A stretch of DNA of 22,497 nucleotides from CAZYJR01 sp964647905 (GTDB lineage: Bacteria > Desulfobacterota > DSM-4660 > Desulfatiglandales > HGW-15): NCBI GenBank assembly GCA_964647905.1, contig CAZYJR010000046.1, positions 1 to 22,497 on the forward strand, read 5' to 3'. Under the pieces are notes generated by a model. That model was not told the origin of the DNA, did not search any database, and saw nothing but the letters and a program-made list of their open reading frames with translations. Shown here piece by piece: positions 14,335 to 22,204 of the stretch. Position numbers and translations under genes: made by a program. Numbering within the stretch: the first letter of the stretch is position 1; each line of letters begins with the position of its first letter.

Positions 14335-14777
14335 AGCGCATCTGGACCGTGGCCCTGGTGCTGCTCCTCGTCCCGCCCCTCTTCCCGGGCTGCGGAAAGA
14401 AGGGCCCCCCGACACTCCCGCGCCCGGATTTCACCGCAGGGATCGAGGGGCTCGCCGGGCGCTGGGAGGGTCACTACGTGGTCCTCGAGGGCGGGCTGAC
14501 CGGGGTCTCAGCCCCGGGCGACCCGGACCGGGTGCAGGGGGCTCGCGTCTACTACGGGGCTTACGACCCGTCCGCCCCCCCGTGCGAGGGCTGCCCGGTC
14601 CGCTACCACGGCTATCACGAGTTCGGCCCGGAGGTGCTGGAAGGCGGGGGGTTCCGCTGCCGGGTGCCGGGCAAGCGAAGGGAGAATCTTTACTTTTTCA
14701 AGGTCCATCTGCTGGGCCCGGAGGGTGAGATCGGCCCCCCGTCCGACCGGGCCCGGGTTTCTTCAGGGGACGGCTGA
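14331..14777 (+). CDS. Small outer-envelope lipoprotein with an LptM-like N-terminus
   Basis: The GTG start overlaps the argH stop by 4 bases and is preceded by AAAGGAGGAG. The 148-aa product begins with a lipoprotein signal peptide (KR, a hydrophobic run at residues 4-18, then FPGC with the lipidated Cys21). Next comes CGKKGPP, which matches the CGxKGP start of LptM (YifL), the small lipoprotein that helps LptD mature. Unlike the roughly 60-70-residue LptM, it continues for 120 residues. These include YYGAY, four cysteines after the lipobox (in CEGCP and further on) and a C-terminal strand pattern (LYFFKVHLLGPEGEIGPPSD) that resembles a fibronectin type III-like sandwich. Function unknown; LptM-like activity is inference. 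Confidence 0.8.
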   Translation: MKRIWTVALVLLLVPPLFPGCGKKGPPTLPRPDFTAGIEGLAGRWEGHYVVLEGGLTGVSAPGDPDRVQGARVYYGAYDPSAPPCEGCPVRYHGYHEFGPEVLEGGGFRCRVPGKRRENLYFFKVHLLGPEGEIGPPSDRARVSSGDG

Positions 14778-14779
14778 GA

Positions 14780-14805
14780 CCGGGCGTGCGCCAGCGGGCG
14801 CCCGG
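14780..14805 (+). other. Intercistronic hairpin before lysA
   Basis: CCGGGCG (14780-14786) pairs exactly with CGCCCGG (14799-14805) around a 12-base loop. No U-tract follows, so it is more likely an RNA-stability or processing element than a terminator. Confidence 0.35.
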
Positions 14806-14835
14806 GCAAGGCCGGTCCAGTCGGAGATCGCCGGC

Positions 14836-16098
14836 ATGCACCATTTCAATTACAGAGAGGGCGTCCTCTTCGCAGAGGACGTACCCGTCCCGACCATAGC
14901 CCGGGAGGTGGGGACCCCGTTTTATCTTTACTCCCGCGCGACCCTGGAGCACCACTTCAGGGTTTTCGACGGGGCGTTTCAGGAAATTCCCCATTTGGTC
15001 TGCTTTTCCATGAAGTCCAACTCCAACCGGGCCATCCTGAGGCTCTTCGCCGGACTCGGGGGCGGGGCGGACATAGTGAGCGGCGGGGAGCTCCACCGGG
15101 CCCTGGCCGCGGGCGTGGACCCCGGTAGGATCGTCTACTCCGGTGTGGGCAAGACCCCCGAGGAGATGGAGTACGCCCTGGCCTCCGGGATACTCTTGTT
15201 CGCCGCGGAGTCGGCCCAGGAGATCGACACGCTGAACCGGGTCGCGGGCGCAATGGGCCTCAAGGCGCCTCTCGCCATCCGGGTCAACCCGGACGTGGAT
15301 CCCCGGACCCACCCGTATGTCTCCACGGGCCTCCGCAAGAACAAGTTCGGGATCCCGTTCGAAGACGCATATGGGGAGTACGTCCGGGCGGCCGGCCTGG
15401 AGAACCTGGATGTCTGCGGCGTCTCCTGTCACATAGGGAGCCAGTTGACCCGGATCAGCCCGTTCGTGGACGCCATGGGCCGCCTGGGACACCTGATGGA
15501 GCGATTGCAAGAGGCGGGGATATCCATAAGATACCTGGACCTGGGGGGCGGTCTGGGAATCACCTATGACCAGGAGGAGCCGCCGGCCCCGGCCGAGTAC
15601 GCAGAGGCCCTCAGGCGGGAGATCACCGACCGAGAAACGGTGCTCATCCTGGAGCCCGGGCGGGTGATCGCAGGGAACGCAGGCATCCTGGTGACCAGGG
15701 TGCTTTACACCAAGAGCACCGGGGAGAAGAACTTCGTGATAGTGGACGCCGGCATGAACGACCTGGTGCGCCCCAGCCTCTACGGGTCATACCACGGGGT
15801 GCGGCAGGTGGAGTCGAGAGAAGGCCCGGCGGTCACGGCGGACGTGGTGGGCCCCATCTGCGAGACCGGGGACTTCCTGGCCAGGGACCGGGAGCTCCCC
15901 CCATTCGAGCCCGGGGACCTGATGGCGGTCATGAGCGCCGGCGCCTACGGCTTTGCCATGGCCTCCAACTACAACTCCAGGCCCAGGCCGGCCGAGGTGA
16001 TGGCCGGCGGGGGGAGGTTCGCGGTGATCCGGGAGCGGGAGCTGTACGAGGACCTGGCTCGGGGCGAGGCGGTCCCGGACTTCTTGACGGAGGACTGA
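14836..16098 (+). CDS. lysA: Diaminopimelate decarboxylase
   Basis: LysA decarboxylates meso-diaminopimelate to lysine, the last step of the pathway. The 420-aa protein is a fold-III PLP enzyme. It has the Schiff-base Lys60 in CFSMKSNSN, His199 in SCHIGSQ, the glycine loop LGGGLGITY (236-244), EPGR (273-276), and CETGD (342-346) with the catalytic Cys donated across the dimer. The TIM-barrel Lys motif FSMKSN differs slightly from the usual YAxKAN. The frame is open from 14725, but ATG 14836 with GGAG 9 bases upstream starts at the expected family N-terminus. Confidence 0.95.
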   Translation: MHHFNYREGVLFAEDVPVPTIAREVGTPFYLYSRATLEHHFRVFDGAFQEIPHLVCFSMKSNSNRAILRLFAGLGGGADIVSGGELHRALAAGVDPGRIVYSGVGKTPEEMEYALASGILLFAAESAQEIDTLNRVAGAMGLKAPLAIRVNPDVDPRTHPYVSTGLRKNKFGIPFEDAYGEYVRAAGLENLDVCGVSCHIGSQLTRISPFVDAMGRLGHLMERLQEAGISIRYLDLGGGLGITYDQEEPPAPAEYAEALRREITDRETVLILEPGRVIAGNAGILVTRVLYTKSTGEKNFVIVDAGMNDLVRPSLYGSYHGVRQVESREGPAVTADVVGPICETGDFLARDRELPPFEPGDLMAVMSAGAYGFAMASNYNSRPRPAEVMAGGGRFAVIRERELYEDLARGEAVPDFLTED

Positions 16099-16122
16099 TA
16101 CGACGTGGGAGAGGATCCGGAC

Positions 16123-16974
16123 ATGACCGCGGGGACCGAGGCCCGGGGGGTTGTTGAGGGGCTCGCGTTCTGGAAGATGAGCGGCAGCGGGAACGACTTC
16201 ATCCTGGTGGACAACCGGGCCGGGAGGGTGCCCCGGGAGGAGATGCCCGGCCTGGCTAGGCGCCTGTGCCGGCGCAGGGAGTCGGTGGGGGCGGACGGGC
16301 TGATATTCGTGGAGCCCTCAGAGCTTTATGACTTCGCGTGGGCGTTCTTCAACTCGGACGGGAGCGAGGCCGAGATGTGCGGCAACGGTGGTCGGTGCGC
16401 GGCGCGCTTCGCCCTGCTCCAGGGAATAGCCGGGCCCGCCATGACCTTCGAGACGAAGGCCGGGCCGGTCTCGGCCGAGGTCGGCGGCCGGGTGGTCAAG
16501 ATAAGGATGCCCGAACCCGCCGGACTTTCAATGGATGTGGAGCTACCCCCGGAGCCGGGGTGGAGGACAGCGGACTTCATCAACACGGGCGTACCCCACC
16601 TGGTGGTGGCGGTGGAGGACCTGGAGGACCATCCGGTGGTGGAGAACGGGCGCAGGATAAGGTATCATGAGTTGTTCAGGCCGGCCGGGACCAACGCGGA
16701 CTTCATCCGGGTGACCGGCGGGGACTCACTGGAGATCAGGACCTACGAGCGCGGCGTGGAGGACGAGACGCTCGCCTGCGGCACCGGGGCCATAGCCGCG
16801 GCCCTGGTCTCGGCGGCCCGCGGTCTGGTCCGCTCCCCGGTGCGTGTGTCCACCCGCGGGGGCGAGGAGCTCCGCATACACTTCAAGGAGGAGTCGGGGG
16901 GATTTCCGGAGGTGTGGCTGGAGGGAAACACCTCGGTGGTCTACCGGGCCGCCCTGAGCGGGGAGGCGCTCTGA
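16123..16974 (+). CDS. dapF: Diaminopimelate epimerase
   Basis: DapF converts LL- to meso-diaminopimelate, which feeds both peptidoglycan and LysA. The 283-aa protein has the two catalytic cysteines, Cys86 in EMCGNGGRCAARF and Cys219 in LACGTGAIAAAL, plus the family start KMSGSGNDF (residues 18-26). I chose ATG 16123, which has GGAGAGG 8 bases upstream, over the in-frame GTG 16105. About 15 residues precede the conserved start, slightly more than usual. Confidence 0.95.
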   Translation: MTAGTEARGVVEGLAFWKMSGSGNDFILVDNRAGRVPREEMPGLARRLCRRRESVGADGLIFVEPSELYDFAWAFFNSDGSEAEMCGNGGRCAARFALLQGIAGPAMTFETKAGPVSAEVGGRVVKIRMPEPAGLSMDVELPPEPGWRTADFINTGVPHLVVAVEDLEDHPVVENGRRIRYHELFRPAGTNADFIRVTGGDSLEIRTYERGVEDETLACGTGAIAAALVSAARGLVRSPVRVSTRGGEELRIHFKEESGGFPEVWLEGNTSVVYRAALSGEAL

Positions 16975-17019
16975 GCAAGGGGCGGCTCATACAAAAGGAG
17001 CATTAAGAGGGAGGTCGTT

Positions 17020-17892
17020 ATGTTCAAGGGATCCATTGTGGCCATTGTGACGCCGTTCAAGAACGGGGAGATCGACGAAGAGGCCTACAGGGAGCTCATA
17101 GAGCTCCAGATAGAGAACGGGACCAGCGCCATAGTCCCGTGCGGGACCACGGGCGAGTCCGCCACCCTCGGCATGGAGGAGCACGCGAGGGTGATCGACA
17201 TCGCGGTGGAGGCGGTGGGAAAGCGGGTCCCGGTGATCGCCGGGGCCGGGGGCAACAGCACCGGAGAGGCGGTCGAGCTCTCCAAGCACGCCAAGAAGGC
17301 GGGGGCCGACGCCACCCTGCAGGTGACTCCTTACTACAACAAGCCCACCCAGGACGGGCTCTACAGGCATTTCGCCGCCATCGCCGAAGCGGTGCCGCTC
17401 CCCCAGGTCCTCTACAACGTCCCGGGCAGGACAGGCGTGAACATGCTCCCGGAGACCGTTGCCCGCCTGGCCGCCATCCCAGAGGTGGTGGCCATCAAGG
17501 AGGCCTCGGGCAGCCTGGCCCAGATGGCCGACATCCTGGAGCGGGCGGGCGACAAGATAAACCTCCTCTCAGGGGACGACAACATCACCCTGCCCGTGCT
17601 GGCCATAGGGGGTACGGGCGTGATCTCGGTGGTGGCCAATCTGGTGCCGGGCGACGTCTCGGCCATGGTGCGGGCCTGGGAGCAGGGGGAGGTCTCCAGG
17701 GCCAAGGAGCTCTTTTACCGGCTCTTTCCCCTGTGCCGGGCCATGTTCTACGAGACCAACCCGATCCCGGTGAAGACCGCCCTGGCCCTGATGGGCCGGA
17801 TCCAGGGCGAGATGCGCCTGCCGCTCTCGCCCATGGCCAAGTCCAACTCGGAGAAGCTGGAAAAGGACCTCAGGGACTACGGTCTCCTGTAA
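17020..17892 (+). CDS. dapA: 4-hydroxy-tetrahydrodipicolinate synthase
   Basis: DapA condenses pyruvate with aspartate semialdehyde, the committed step to lysine. In the 290-aa TIM barrel, Lys160 (AIKEASG) forms the Schiff base. The proton-relay residues Thr44 (GTTGES), Tyr106 (PYYNKP) and Tyr132 (YNVPGR) and the substrate-binding Arg137 are all in place, matching the E. coli positions within one residue. GGGAGG lies 6 bases before the ATG. Whether lysine inhibits it cannot be read here. Confidence 0.96.
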   Translation: MFKGSIVAIVTPFKNGEIDEEAYRELIELQIENGTSAIVPCGTTGESATLGMEEHARVIDIAVEAVGKRVPVIAGAGGNSTGEAVELSKHAKKAGADATLQVTPYYNKPTQDGLYRHFAAIAEAVPLPQVLYNVPGRTGVNMLPETVARLAAIPEVVAIKEASGSLAQMADILERAGDKINLLSGDDNITLPVLAIGGTGVISVVANLVPGDVSAMVRAWEQGEVSRAKELFYRLFPLCRAMFYETNPIPVKTALALMGRIQGEMRLPLSPMAKSNSEKLEKDLRDYGLL

Positions 17893-17899
17893 GAAGAGA

Positions 17900-17920
17900 G
17901 GGAGGCCGTCCGGGCCTCTC
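17900..17920 (+). other. Intercistronic hairpin between dapA and dapB
   Basis: GGGAGGCC (17900-17907) pairs with GGCCTCTC (17913-17920), with one G-U pair, around a GTCCG loop, 8 bases after the dapA stop. Only a single short TATT stretch follows, so full termination is unlikely; partial attenuation or mRNA stabilisation is possible. Confidence 0.4.
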
Positions 17921-17940
17921 CTATTGAAACGGGGGTTGAC

Positions 17941-18744
17941 ATGGTAAGAGCGGTGGTCGCGGGTGCGGCCGGTAGAATGGGCTCCCGCATCCTGCACATG
18001 ATCCAGGAAAATCCGGATGTCTCCCTGGCCGGGGCCTTTGAGCGCCCGGGCCACACCGCCGCGGGAAGGGACGCGGGCGAGTGGGCCGGGTTGGGCCGCT
18101 TGGGGGTGCCGATAGCCGAGGCGCCCGAGGAGGTCATGAGCTCCGGAGACGTCCTGATAGATTTCACCGCCCCCGAGGCGGCCCCGGCCAACATAAGGAC
18201 GGCGGCCTCTTGGGAAAAGGCGGCGGTGATAGGGACCACGGGCCTGGCAGGCGGCGTCCTCGAGGAGGTCCTGGAGCTGGGCAAACGCATCCCTTTGGTG
18301 CTAGCACCCAACATGAGCGTGGGCATGAACCTGATGTTCCGGATAGCCGCCGAGATGGCGCGGGCCCTGGGCGAGGATTATGACGTGGAGATACTGGAGA
18401 CCCACCACAGGTTCAAGAAGGATGCCCCGAGCGGGACCGCCCTCAAGCTGGCCCGGAGCGTGGCCGAGGCCCTGGGCCGCGACGCGGATGAGGCGTCCGT
18501 GTACCATCGCCGGGGCATGATCGGCGAGAGGGGCAGGGGGGAGATCGGCATCCAGGCCTTGAGGGCGGGCGATGTGACCGGGGAGCACACGGTTATGTTC
18601 GGGGGAATGGGGGAGCGCCTGGAGCTGACCCACAAGGCGCATAACCGCGACAACTTCGCCCGCGGTGCGCTCCGGGCGGCGTGCTGGGTGGTGGGCCGCC
18701 CCCCGGGGGTTTACGACATGCAGGACGTGCTGGGCCTCAAATGA
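17941..18744 (+). CDS. dapB: 4-hydroxy-tetrahydrodipicolinate reductase
   Basis: DapB reduces the DapA product to tetrahydrodipicolinate using NAD(P)H. The 267-aa protein has the Rossmann glycine motif GAAGRMG (residues 8-14), GTTG (98-101), APNMSVGMN (122-130) and the substrate-binding segment ETHHRFKKDAPSGTA (153-167), with the catalytic His155/His156 and Lys160. Tetrahydrodipicolinate then goes straight to DapL, encoded next. Confidence 0.95.
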   Translation: MVRAVVAGAAGRMGSRILHMIQENPDVSLAGAFERPGHTAAGRDAGEWAGLGRLGVPIAEAPEEVMSSGDVLIDFTAPEAAPANIRTAASWEKAAVIGTTGLAGGVLEEVLELGKRIPLVLAPNMSVGMNLMFRIAAEMARALGEDYDVEILETHHRFKKDAPSGTALKLARSVAEALGRDADEASVYHRRGMIGERGRGEIGIQALRAGDVTGEHTVMFGGMGERLELTHKAHNRDNFARGALRAACWVVGRPPGVYDMQDVLGLK

Positions 18745-18780
18745 CGACACCGGAGATTGACGAGCGGAGAAGCGCCTCTT

Positions 18781-19947
18781 ATGGGACCATTCGAGAAAGC
18801 TGAGAGATTGAAGAAGCTGCCGGCGTATCTCTTCAAGGAGATCGACCGCAAGAAAGAGGAACTCAAGGCCAAGGGGACGGACATCATCGACCTGGGGGTG
18901 GGAGACCCGGATCTGCCCACGCCGCCCCATATCATCGAGGAGCTGGCCGAGGCCGCCCGGGACCCGGCCAACCACCGCTACCCTTCCTACTCGGGCATGC
19001 ACGGGTTCAGGGAGGCCGTGGCCCGGTGGTACGATGAGCGGTTCGGGGTGAGCCTGGATCCGGCGGCCGAGGTGGTCTCCCTGATCGGGAGCAAGGAGGG
19101 GCTGGCCCACCTGCCGCTGGCATTCATCAACCCGGGGGACTCGGCCCTGGTCCCCAGCCCGGCTTACCCGGTGTACAACGCGGCCACCATATTCGCAGGC
19201 GGCCGCTCCCACTTCCTGCCCCTGCTCCGGGAGAACGGCTTCCTCCCGGACCTGGACGCGGTGCCCGGGGAGACCGCCCGGGAGGCCCGGATGCTCTTCA
19301 TAAATTATCCCAACAACCCCACAGCGGCCGTGGCTGATCGCTCCTTCTTCCAAAAGGTGGTGGACTTCGCCCGCGAGTACCATATCATCGTGTGCCACGA
19401 CGCCGCCTACACCGAGATGGCATACGACGGATACAGGCCGTTGAGCTTCCTCGAGGTGGAAGGGGCGCGCGAGGTGGGGATCGAGTTCCATTCCCTGTCC
19501 AAGACCTACAACATGACCGGTTGGCGCATAGGTTTCGCAGCCGGCAGCCCGGAGCTGGTGGAAGGCCTGGGCGCGGTAAAGAGCAACATAGACTCCGGCG
19601 TCTTCCAGGCGGTCCAGAGGGCGGGAATGGCGGCCCTGGCCGGGGACCAGGCCTGCGTCAGGGAGAACATGGAGGTCTACGCGCGCAGGCGCGATCTCGT
19701 GGTGGAGGGCCTGGCCGCGGCCGGGCTGGAGGTGGAAAGGCCCAAGGCCACCTTTTACCTATGGGTGCCCACTCCCCGGGGGCTGGGCTCAGCCGAGACC
19801 GCGGACCGGCTCCTGGACCAGGGGGTGGTGGTCACACCGGGCAATGGCTTCGGCGACCCGGGGGAGGGCTACTTCCGCATCGCCCTGACCCAGAAAAGGG
19901 AGCGGCTGGCCGAGGCGGTGGAGCGATTCAAGGCGGCCGGTTTTTGA
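18781..19947 (+). CDS. dapL: LL-diaminopimelate aminotransferase
   Basis: DapL turns tetrahydrodipicolinate directly into LL-diaminopimelate with glutamate as amino donor, bypassing the acylated intermediates made by DapD, DapC and DapE. The 388-aa class I/II PLP enzyme has DLGVGDPDLPTP (residues 37-48), YPSYSGMHGFREAV (67-80), NYPNNPTAA (175-183), CHDAAYTEMAYDG (205-217) and the Schiff-base Lys241 in SLSKTYNMTGWR. ATG 18781 has GGAGAAG 8 bases upstream; an in-frame TTG at 18757 is less likely. The neighbouring dapA, dapB, dapF and lysA support the substrate assignment over a generic aminotransferase. Confidence 0.92.
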   Translation: MGPFEKAERLKKLPAYLFKEIDRKKEELKAKGTDIIDLGVGDPDLPTPPHIIEELAEAARDPANHRYPSYSGMHGFREAVARWYDERFGVSLDPAAEVVSLIGSKEGLAHLPLAFINPGDSALVPSPAYPVYNAATIFAGGRSHFLPLLRENGFLPDLDAVPGETAREARMLFINYPNNPTAAVADRSFFQKVVDFAREYHIIVCHDAAYTEMAYDGYRPLSFLEVEGAREVGIEFHSLSKTYNMTGWRIGFAAGSPELVEGLGAVKSNIDSGVFQAVQRAGMAALAGDQACVRENMEVYARRRDLVVEGLAAAGLEVERPKATFYLWVPTPRGLGSAETADRLLDQGVVVTPGNGFGDPGEGYFRIALTQKRERLAEAVERFKAAGF

Positions 19948-19966
19948 GCCGAACAGGGGATGAGAG

Positions 19967-20476
19967 GTGAATACCGCCCATATCGGCATAGGCTCCAATG
20001 TGGGTGACAGCCCGGGCAACTGCCTGGAGGCGGTGGAGCGGATGAGCCGGCTGCCCGGGTCCAGGGTGACGGCGCGCTCCTCCTGGTACCTGACCAGCCC
20101 TGTGGGGGTGGAGGGCCAGGATTGGTACCTCAACGGGGCGGTAAGGCTGGAGACCCGGCTCTCCGCCAGGGGCCTGATCTCGGCCTTCCTGGAGATCGAA
20201 AGGGACATGGGGCGGGTGCGGGAGGAGCGCTGGGGGCCGCGGGTGATAGACCTGGACATCCTGGTCTTCGGCGATGCAGTACTGGATTCGCCCGATCTTA
20301 CCATCCCCCACCCGCGGATGCACCTGCGCAGGTTCGTGTTGGCGCCCCTGGCCGAGCTCGCCCCTGACCTGGTTCATCCGGTCCTGGGGGTCACGGTCAA
20401 GGACCTCCTGGAGGGGCTCCCTGAAGACGGCCAGGAGGTCGTAGAATGGAGTGATCGGCGTTGGCCCGTCTCCTGA
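19967..20476 (+). CDS. folK: HPPK: 6-hydroxymethyl-7,8-dihydropterin pyrophosphokinase
   Basis: FolK transfers pyrophosphate from ATP to hydroxymethyl-dihydropterin in folate synthesis. The 169-aa protein starts with IGIGSNVGD (residues 6-14). It has the pterin-site region SPVGVEGQDWYLN (44-56) and the family signature RWGPRVIDLDIL (88-99), whose Asp95 and Asp97 bind the two magnesium ions, followed by IPHPRMHLR. The start is GTG 19967, 19 bases after dapL. No other folate gene is adjacent. Confidence 0.93.
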   Translation: MNTAHIGIGSNVGDSPGNCLEAVERMSRLPGSRVTARSSWYLTSPVGVEGQDWYLNGAVRLETRLSARGLISAFLEIERDMGRVREERWGPRVIDLDILVFGDAVLDSPDLTIPHPRMHLRRFVLAPLAELAPDLVHPVLGVTVKDLLEGLPEDGQEVVEWSDRRWPVS

Positions 20477-20703
20477 TCTTAGCCGCCCTGGCGTTCGTCC
20501 TCTACAAGGTCCTCAAGGGGATCCTGCGTGTGGCTGGCGGGCAGGCGCCGCCTCGCCGGGAGGAGGTGGACGATATGATTCAAGACCCCCAGTGCGGGAC
20601 CTATGTGCCCAGCCGGGAGGCGGTGAGGCGCCGGGTCAGGGGGGAGGATGTCTACTTCTGCAGCGAGGAATGCGCATCAAAGTACTTGAAGGAGAAGCGG
20701 TAA
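20461..20703 (+). CDS. Small membrane-anchored protein with a TRASH-like three-cysteine site (PP0621-like)
   Basis: This 80-aa protein starts with TTG 20461, inside the end of folK (16-base overlap), with GGAG about 10 bases upstream. A hydrophobic helix (residues 3-18, LLILAALAFVLYKVL) would anchor it in the inner membrane. A short linker leads to DPQCGTYVP (42-50) and YFCSEECASKY (65-75). The spacing of Cys45, Cys67 and Cys71 is that of small TRASH/YHS-type metal-binding sites, and I recall similar proteins annotated as PP0621 family. Function is unknown; binding of a soft metal ion is inference. Confidence 0.78.
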   Translation: MARLLILAALAFVLYKVLKGILRVAGGQAPPRREEVDDMIQDPQCGTYVPSREAVRRRVRGEDVYFCSEECASKYLKEKR

Positions 20704-20759
20704 AGCGTATGGATAATAATGTCGCAGGGACCGATCCGAGTCCACATAGAGGAGCAACC

Positions 20760-21401
20760 ATGAAGTTTTTCATAGACACGGCGAATATAGAGGAGATCGG
20801 CAAGGCAAAGGACCTGGGGCTCTTGGACGGCGTGACCACCAATCCTTCCCTGGTGGCCAAGGAGGGCAGGGAGTTCAAGGACTTGATCCGGGAGATCTGC
20901 GGCCTGGTGGACGGCCCGGTAAGCGCCGAGGTGATCAGCACGGACTCGGCGGGCATGATCCGGGAGGCCCGGGACCTGGCCTCACTGGCCGGGAATATCG
21001 TGGTGAAGATCCCCTTGATCGCGGAGGGCCTCAAAGCGGTCAAGACGCTGGCCGCAGAAGGCATCCAGACCAATGTGACCCTTTGCTTCTCCCCGATACA
21101 GGCGCTGATGGCCGCAAAGTCCGGGGCTTCATACATAAGCCCTTTCGTGGGGCGCCTGGATGATCTCGCACAACCCGGTATGGAGCTGGTGGAGCAGATC
21201 GTAACCATTTATGAGAACTACGGCTTCGACACCGAGGTGATCGTGGCCAGCATCCGAAACCCCATGCACGTGCTGGAGGCGGCCATGATGGGGGCGGACA
21301 TCGCCACCATACCCTACAAGGTGATGGAGCAACTGATAAGACACCCCATGACCGACATCGGCCTGGAGAAGTTCCTGGCCGACTGGAACAAGACGGGATA
21401 G
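20760..21401 (+). CDS. tal: TalC/Fsa-type transaldolase
   Basis: This 213-aa single-barrel enzyme belongs to the short transaldolase/fructose-6-phosphate aldolase group, which uses a Schiff-base lysine to move a dihydroxyacetone unit. Visible motifs are FIDTANIEEI (residues 4-13), GVTTNPSL (24-31), the Schiff-base Lys83 in VVKIPL, and ASYISPFVGRLDD. ATG 20760 is preceded by AGAGGAGC; the frame is open further upstream with an in-frame ATG at 20709, but 20760 matches the family start. Transaldolase of the pentose phosphate pathway is the likelier activity; the two activities cannot be told apart with certainty here. Confidence 0.92.
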   Translation: MKFFIDTANIEEIGKAKDLGLLDGVTTNPSLVAKEGREFKDLIREICGLVDGPVSAEVISTDSAGMIREARDLASLAGNIVVKIPLIAEGLKAVKTLAAEGIQTNVTLCFSPIQALMAAKSGASYISPFVGRLDDLAQPGMELVEQIVTIYENYGFDTEVIVASIRNPMHVLEAAMMGADIATIPYKVMEQLIRHPMTDIGLEKFLADWNKTG

Positions 21402-21403
21402 CG

Positions 21404-21991
21404 ATGAGGCGAGGGACGGCCAAGGCGGTGCTTGCAGCCCAGGGCTGGATCCTGGTCATACTCCTGGCCGCAGCCCCGGCCTCGGGCGACATCTACCGCT
21501 ACCAGGACGAAGACGGGGTCTGGCACTACACCAACGTCAAGACCGATTCCAGGTACCGCCTCTACATACGCTCCTACGAGAAGAAGGCCGACGCTTACAT
21601 CGACAAGTACCGCTCCTTGATCGAGCAGGCCTCCGGCCGGTTCGGGGTGGAGCCCTCCCTCATAAAGGCGGTGATCCAGGCGGAGTCCGCCTTCAATCAC
21701 CTGGCCGTGTCCCGAAAAGGGGCCAGGGGGCTGATGCAGCTCATGCCGGCCACCGCTGATCAGCTCCGGGTGAACGACCCATTCGATCCGGCCGAGAACA
21801 TATTCGGCGGTACCCTCTATCTAAAGCAGCTCCTGGAGCGCTTCGGCCACGACACCGAGCTCGCCCTGGCCGCCTACAACGCAGGCCCCGACGCCGTGGA
21901 GACCCATGGGGGGATCCCCCCCTACCGGGAGACCCGGACCTTTGTCAACCGGGTGATCAGGTATTACCAGAGGTACAGGGCGGTGAACTGA
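21404..21991 (+). CDS. Secreted lytic murein transglycosylase (SLT domain)
   Basis: The 195-aa protein has a signal peptide (about residues 1-28, hydrophobic 15-26, cleavage after ASG). A short DIYRYQDEDGVWHYTN segment (29-44) of the DUF4124-like type comes next, and then an SLT domain. The catalytic Glu94 sits in AVIQAESAFN, followed by SRKGARGLMQLMPAT and ALAAYNAGPDAVETHGGIPPY, all typical. It would cleave the glycan strands of peptidoglycan in the periplasm, forming anhydro-muropeptides. It begins 2 bases after the tal stop and ends the long operon. Confidence 0.93.
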   Translation: MRRGTAKAVLAAQGWILVILLAAAPASGDIYRYQDEDGVWHYTNVKTDSRYRLYIRSYEKKADAYIDKYRSLIEQASGRFGVEPSLIKAVIQAESAFNHLAVSRKGARGLMQLMPATADQLRVNDPFDPAENIFGGTLYLKQLLERFGHDTELALAAYNAGPDAVETHGGIPPYRETRTFVNRVIRYYQRYRAVN

Positions 21992-22001
21992 GGCCCCTCC
22001 G

Positions 22002-22025
22002 CCCCTGAGCCGCAGCGGGGATTTT
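22002..22025 (+). terminator. Weak Rho-independent terminator at the end of the long operon
   Basis: CCC-CTG (22002-22007) pairs with CAG-c-GGG (22013-22019) around a 5-base loop, followed by ATTTT. The stem is short with a bulge, so strength is uncertain, but the position after the last gene and before the tRNA promoter fits. Confidence 0.45.
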
Positions 22026-22029
22026 GGGG

Positions 22030-22057
22030 TTGACAAAACCCGGGAGGGCTTTAAAAT
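22030..22057 (+). promoter_or_regulatory. Near-consensus sigma-70 promoter for the tRNA genes
   Basis: An exact TTGACA (22030-22035) is followed after 16 bases by TAAAAT (22052-22057, 5 of 6). Transcription would start near 22064, a few bases before the tRNA-Gly gene. Confidence 0.75.
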
Positions 22058-22069
22058 TGCCAGTAGCGA

Positions 22070-22145
22070 GCGGGAATAGCTCAGCTGGTAGAGCCTCACG
22101 TTGCCAACGTGATTGTCGCGGGTTCGAGTCCCGTTTCCCGCTCCA
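22070..22145 (+). tRNA. tRNA-Gly (anticodon GCC)
   Basis: The 76-base gene folds as a full cloverleaf. The acceptor GCGGGAA (22070-22076) pairs with TTCCCGC (22135-22141), and the anticodon stem TCACG (22096-22100) pairs with CGTGA (22108-22112). The loop TTGCCAA has GCC at 22103-22105, and the T loop reads GGTTCGAGTCC. The discriminator T22142 and an encoded CCA (22143-22145) complete it. Confidence 0.97.
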
Positions 22146-22204
22146 TCAAGCGATAATAAAGGCCCCTTACGGGTGGACCGGTCAGGGACCTTGCGAAGAA
22201 GTAG

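Noticed and set aside
12838..14415. Minus-strand open frame of 525 codons opposite argH
   Set aside because: Its composition is that of an antisense frame in GC-rich DNA and it covers a certain gene.
14778..17019. Lysine riboswitch ahead of lysA or dapA
   Set aside because: The spacers are only 24-58 bases, too short for the roughly 170-base lysine riboswitch.
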